From Thalassobacillus devorans (GTDB taxonomy: Bacteria > Bacillota > Bacilli > Bacillales > Halobacillaceae): 64,000 bases of DNA. Below are positions 61,715-64,000 of the stretch, in pieces; within the stretch, counting starts at the first letter, position 1, and each line of letters starts with the position of its first letter. The notes beneath the pieces are model-generated. The model was given only the letters and a program-made list of their open reading frames with translations, ran no database searches and was not told where the DNA came from. The position numbers and the translations under genes were made by a program. The stretch lies in NCBI RefSeq assembly GCF_011761345.1, contig NZ_JAASRY010000007.1:62001-126000 (forward strand), read 5' to 3'.

Positions 61715-62422
61715 ATGGCTTCGAAACCTGAAATTATTATACTAGGGACTTACCATATGGCCATGAATCCTGAATCGGTTAATCAACATCAGAGGGAGAT
61801 ATCAGAGATCATTCACGAGTTGAAGGAATTCAACCCTACAAAAATTGCAGTAGAAAAAAGCTTTTTGCTTAGCAAGGAAGTCAACCGCAGGCTGCAGGAA
61901 TATATTTCAGGTACTTTCAGGCTGGGTTACGACGAAGTGGACCAATTTGGTTACCGCCTGGCCAAAGAGCTAGGTCATAAGGAACTTTACACAATTGATG
62001 AAGAAGTAAACATGACCAGCCCGGCTTTGAACCAGGTATTTGAATGGGCGGAGAATTATCAGCCTGATTTATTAACGGAGATTATTGAAATTCAGCAGCA
62101 GCTGGCGAATATGGAGCCGGAAGACTCCTCCCCACTGCTCCGTCTTAAAGCTATCAACCAGGCAGAATATCATTCCACGCTGGAAAAATTATATTTAAAA
62201 CTTACATTGATTGGTAACCATCAGCATCAAGTAGGAGCAGCATGGTTGAAACAATGGCACCAGAGAGACTTATCGATTTTTGCTAATGTCAGCCGTTTGG
62301 CAGTTAATGACGATCGCGTTTTGCTGCTTATCGGCAAAGACCATCTCCCGCTTTTGAATCATTTCTTCGAAGCAAGCGGAGGTTTTGAAATGGTTCCAGC
62401 ATACGAATATCTCCCCAAGTAA
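61715..62422 (+). CDS. DUF5694 family protein
   Basis: A 235-residue soluble protein. ILGTYHMAMNPESVNQHQ near the N-terminus, AVEKSF around 45 and LLLIGKDHLPLLNHFF near the C-terminus are the conserved parts of DUF5694, distantly like TraB/EreA-type folds with conserved His and Glu that suggest an enzyme. Function unknown. A perfect AGGAGGTGAT ribosome site 5 bases before ATG 61715 implies high translation; the GTG at 61706 lies within that site. Probably co-transcribed with the luciferase-like gene. Confidence 0.82.
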   Translation: MASKPEIIILGTYHMAMNPESVNQHQREISEIIHELKEFNPTKIAVEKSFLLSKEVNRRLQEYISGTFRLGYDEVDQFGYRLAKELGHKELYTIDEEVNMTSPALNQVFEWAENYQPDLLTEIIEIQQQLANMEPEDSSPLLRLKAINQAEYHSTLEKLYLKLTLIGNHQHQVGAAWLKQWHQRDLSIFANVSRLAVNDDRVLLLIGKDHLPLLNHFFEASGGFEMVPAYEYLPK

Positions 62423-62453
62423 AAACCCTCCACTCGCTACGAGTGGAGGGTTT
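62423..62453. terminator. Bidirectional terminator
   Basis: A perfect 14-base stem (AAACCCTCCACTCG and complement) around CTA separates the DUF5694 gene from the convergent BCCT gene. Confidence 0.88.
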
Positions 62454-62456
62454 GCC

Positions 62457-64000
62457 TTATTTGTGAGGGGGATGATCCTCATTGTGTTTCCTTTTCCTTC
62501 TCATTCGTTCTAAAATACGTTTACGGTTGATATGAATAGTTTTCGGCTCATACCCTTCACTTGCCTGGATATCTTCATTAGAAGCTTTCATGAAGGATAA
62601 TGCCAGCATGAACATAATAAAGATCAACGGAAAACCACCAACGATACTGGCCGTCTGCAACGTGCCAAGCCCTCCAAGGAACATGAGTGCCAAGGGAAGC
62701 AGACATAGAGCGAATGCCCAGAATAACCGGTTCCAACGCAATGGCTCTCCATCCACTTCTTTTTGAACGACGGCAGAAAGGATGTAAGAGCTTGAATCAA
62801 AGGTTGTGGCCAGGAAGATGATTGCTAACACAGTGAATATCAGCACCATGAACTTTGCAAATGGCAGCTGGCCGATAATCGCAACAATAGCAGCTGGGGC
62901 TCCATATTCATTCATATAACTAATGACATCAAAAGACCCAGTCATCTGCATGTAAAGCCCGAAGTTCCCCATGATTCCAAAGAACAGGATACACCCGAGC
63001 GTTCCGTATACCATTGTACCAAGGATCATCTGCCGGATCGTACGCCCTCTGGATATACGCGCCACGAACAAACCGACAAATGGAGCATACACAAGCCACC
63101 ATGCCCAATAGAAAATGGTCCATCCTTCTGGGAATCCAGTTTCTTCAAATTCACCAATATTACCAAATGGTTCTGTCCAAGTTGCCATTTTGAAGAAATT
63201 ATCAAGTAATATGCCAATACTATTCGTAGTCGTCTCTGTGATAAACCTTGTCGGACCGAATACAAAGATGAAACCTAACAGGAAAAGTGCAAGCCATAAG
63301 TTGATATCACTAAGCAGCTTGATCCCTTTTTTCAAACCAGAATAAGCACTGAAAGCGAAAATGGCCGTACATAATAGCAGTATGAATGCCTGCATCGTCA
63401 TATCGGCTTCAAAACCAGTCAGATCGCTGACACCTTCTGCAATCATTGGAGTACCAAGCGCCAGGGTTGTGCCTGCTCCTCCCATTAATCCGAACATAAA
63501 TAAAATATCAATGATGTGCCCGAGTGGACCATCTACTGTTTTTCCTAATAATGGCCTGCAAGCCTCACTGATCTTCAGTACGGGCTTTTTCCTCACATAG
63601 TAGAAATAAGCGATTGGGAGTGCCGGAAGTGTATAGATTGCCCATGCGATCGGTCCCCAATGAAAAATCCCATATGCGGTCGACCACTGGATCGCCTCTT
63701 TCGATTCCGGTTCGATGCCAAAGGGCGGTCCTTGATAATAATACGCCCATTCGATGACGGCCCAGTACAAAATACTGGAACCGATACCAGCCGCGAATAG
63801 CATAGCTGCCCAGGAGAAAGAATTAAATTCAGGCTTCTCCCCCTCATCCCCTAATAAAATATGGCCATTTTCACTGAAAGCCACAAAAATCAGGAAAGCA
63901 AACACCAATAAACCCATTACTAAGTATAAGACGCCGAAATTAGAGGTCATGAAAGTGTTCGCCTGATCCACCAATGCTGCCCCGGCTTCCGGAAAAATAA
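62457..64000 (-). CDS. BCCT family transporter (glycine betaine/choline type), 5' end outside window
   Basis: A sodium- or proton-coupled osmolyte importer with twelve expected membrane segments. The window holds about 513 codons including the C-terminus. The frame continues in register past TTG 63974 to the edge (reading IFPEAGAALVDQANTF), and this upstream segment looks like BCCT sequence, so the true start lies outside. Core markers are MLFAAGIGSSILYWAVIEW and the FYWAWWLVYAPFVGLFVARISRG substrate/coupling region (two parts). The C-terminal tail is basic and His-rich, a possible osmosensor as in BetP. Confidence 0.9.
   Translation of the reverse strand, partial: IFPEAGAALVDQANTFMTSNFGVLYLVMGLLVFAFLIFVAFSENGHILLGDEGEKPEFNSFSWAAMLFAAGIGSSILYWAVIEWAYYYQGPPFGIEPESKEAIQWSTAYGIFHWGPIAWAIYTLPALPIAYFYYVRKKPVLKISEACRPLLGKTVDGPLGHIIDILFMFGLMGGAGTTLALGTPMIAEGVSDLTGFEADMTMQAFILLLCTAIFAFSAYSGLKKGIKLLSDINLWLALFLLGFIFVFGPTRFITETTTNSIGILLDNFFKMATWTEPFGNIGEFEETGFPEGWTIFYWAWWLVYAPFVGLFVARISRGRTIRQMILGTMVYGTLGCILFFGIMGNFGLYMQMTGSFDVISYMNEYGAPAAIVAIIGQLPFAKFMVLIFTVLAIIFLATTFDSSSYILSAVVQKEVDGEPLRWNRLFWAFALCLLPLALMFLGGLGTLQTASIVGGFPLIFIMFMLALSFMKASNEDIQASEGYEPKTIHINRKRILERMRRKRKHNEDHPPHK

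Noticed and set aside
1-64000. Prophage, insertion sequence, toxin-antitoxin or restriction system
   Set aside because: No transposase, integrase, phage structural, nuclease/methylase or antitoxin-like gene is present, and gene order looks chromosomal throughout.

Overview
The window looks like chromosome of a low-GC Gram-positive bacterium of the family Bacillaceae, probably a moderately halophilic or halotolerant one (Halobacillus/Virgibacillus-like; inference). Reasons: a bacillithiol deacetylase, CsbD- and YflT-type stress genes with SigB-type promoters, a TRAP-type trp leader, an acoABCL/acoR cluster with a sigma-54 promoter, strong AGGAGG ribosome sites, acidic secreted proteins, and a betaine-type BCCT transporter plus an Na+/H+-type antiporter. 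I see no prophage, insertion sequence, CRISPR array or rRNA. Nearly everything reads as intact housekeeping or metabolic sequence.

Layout. 1-6.2 kb: a penicillin-binding carboxypeptidase cut by the window edge, a metallo-beta-lactamase-fold hydrolase, a zinc alcohol dehydrogenase behind a SigB promoter, a cation/proton antiporter and a small membrane protein. 6.2-16.5 kb: a glycolate utilisation unit on the minus strand (malate synthase G, the three glycolate oxidase subunits, a fumarylacetoacetase-family protein, a lactate/glycolate permease), with a divergent LysR regulator. Glycolate would be imported, oxidised to glyoxylate and condensed with acetyl-CoA to malate. 16.6-23.4 kb: the acetoin dehydrogenase complex (E1 alpha, E1 beta, E2, E3) and its sigma-54 activator AcoR. 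The short gap between acoR and acoA holds three phased upstream boxes, a cre-like site inside the acoR terminator and a -24/-12 promoter.

23.7-32.7 kb: an unknown gene, tRNA-Ala(GGC), two tandem S-layer-anchored subtilisin-like proteases, a histidine kinase/response regulator pair, and a SigB-promoted YflT-family gene. 32.7-39.6 kb: a complete trp operon, trpEDCFBA plus trpG as last gene, with a TRAP-binding leader and a hairpin over the trpE ribosome site. 39.7-46.1 kb: a palindromic intergenic repeat, a yxlEFG-like ABC export cluster, two divergent SEDS cell-wall polymerases and the magnesium channel MgtE.

46.2-64 kb: a Na+/Ca2+-type exchanger, a UvrD-family helicase, a non-coding region with about eight GTCTCT boxes every ~20 bp, NAD synthetase with a cysteine hydrolase, a K+ channel with an altered selectivity filter, BshB2, CsbD, TypA, a YtkA-type lipoprotein, a pterin dehydratase, oligoendopeptidase F, a luciferase-like oxidoreductase with a DUF5694 protein, and a BCCT transporter running off the right edge. 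Two related intergenic repeats (54.3 and 57.8 kb) lie here; the first contains a nested hairpin element that also occurs alone at 2.6 kb.

The least explained items are the 20-bp-phased GTCTCT array, the nested repeat family and the two-protease/two-component block. I did not find a clearly new multi-gene system.
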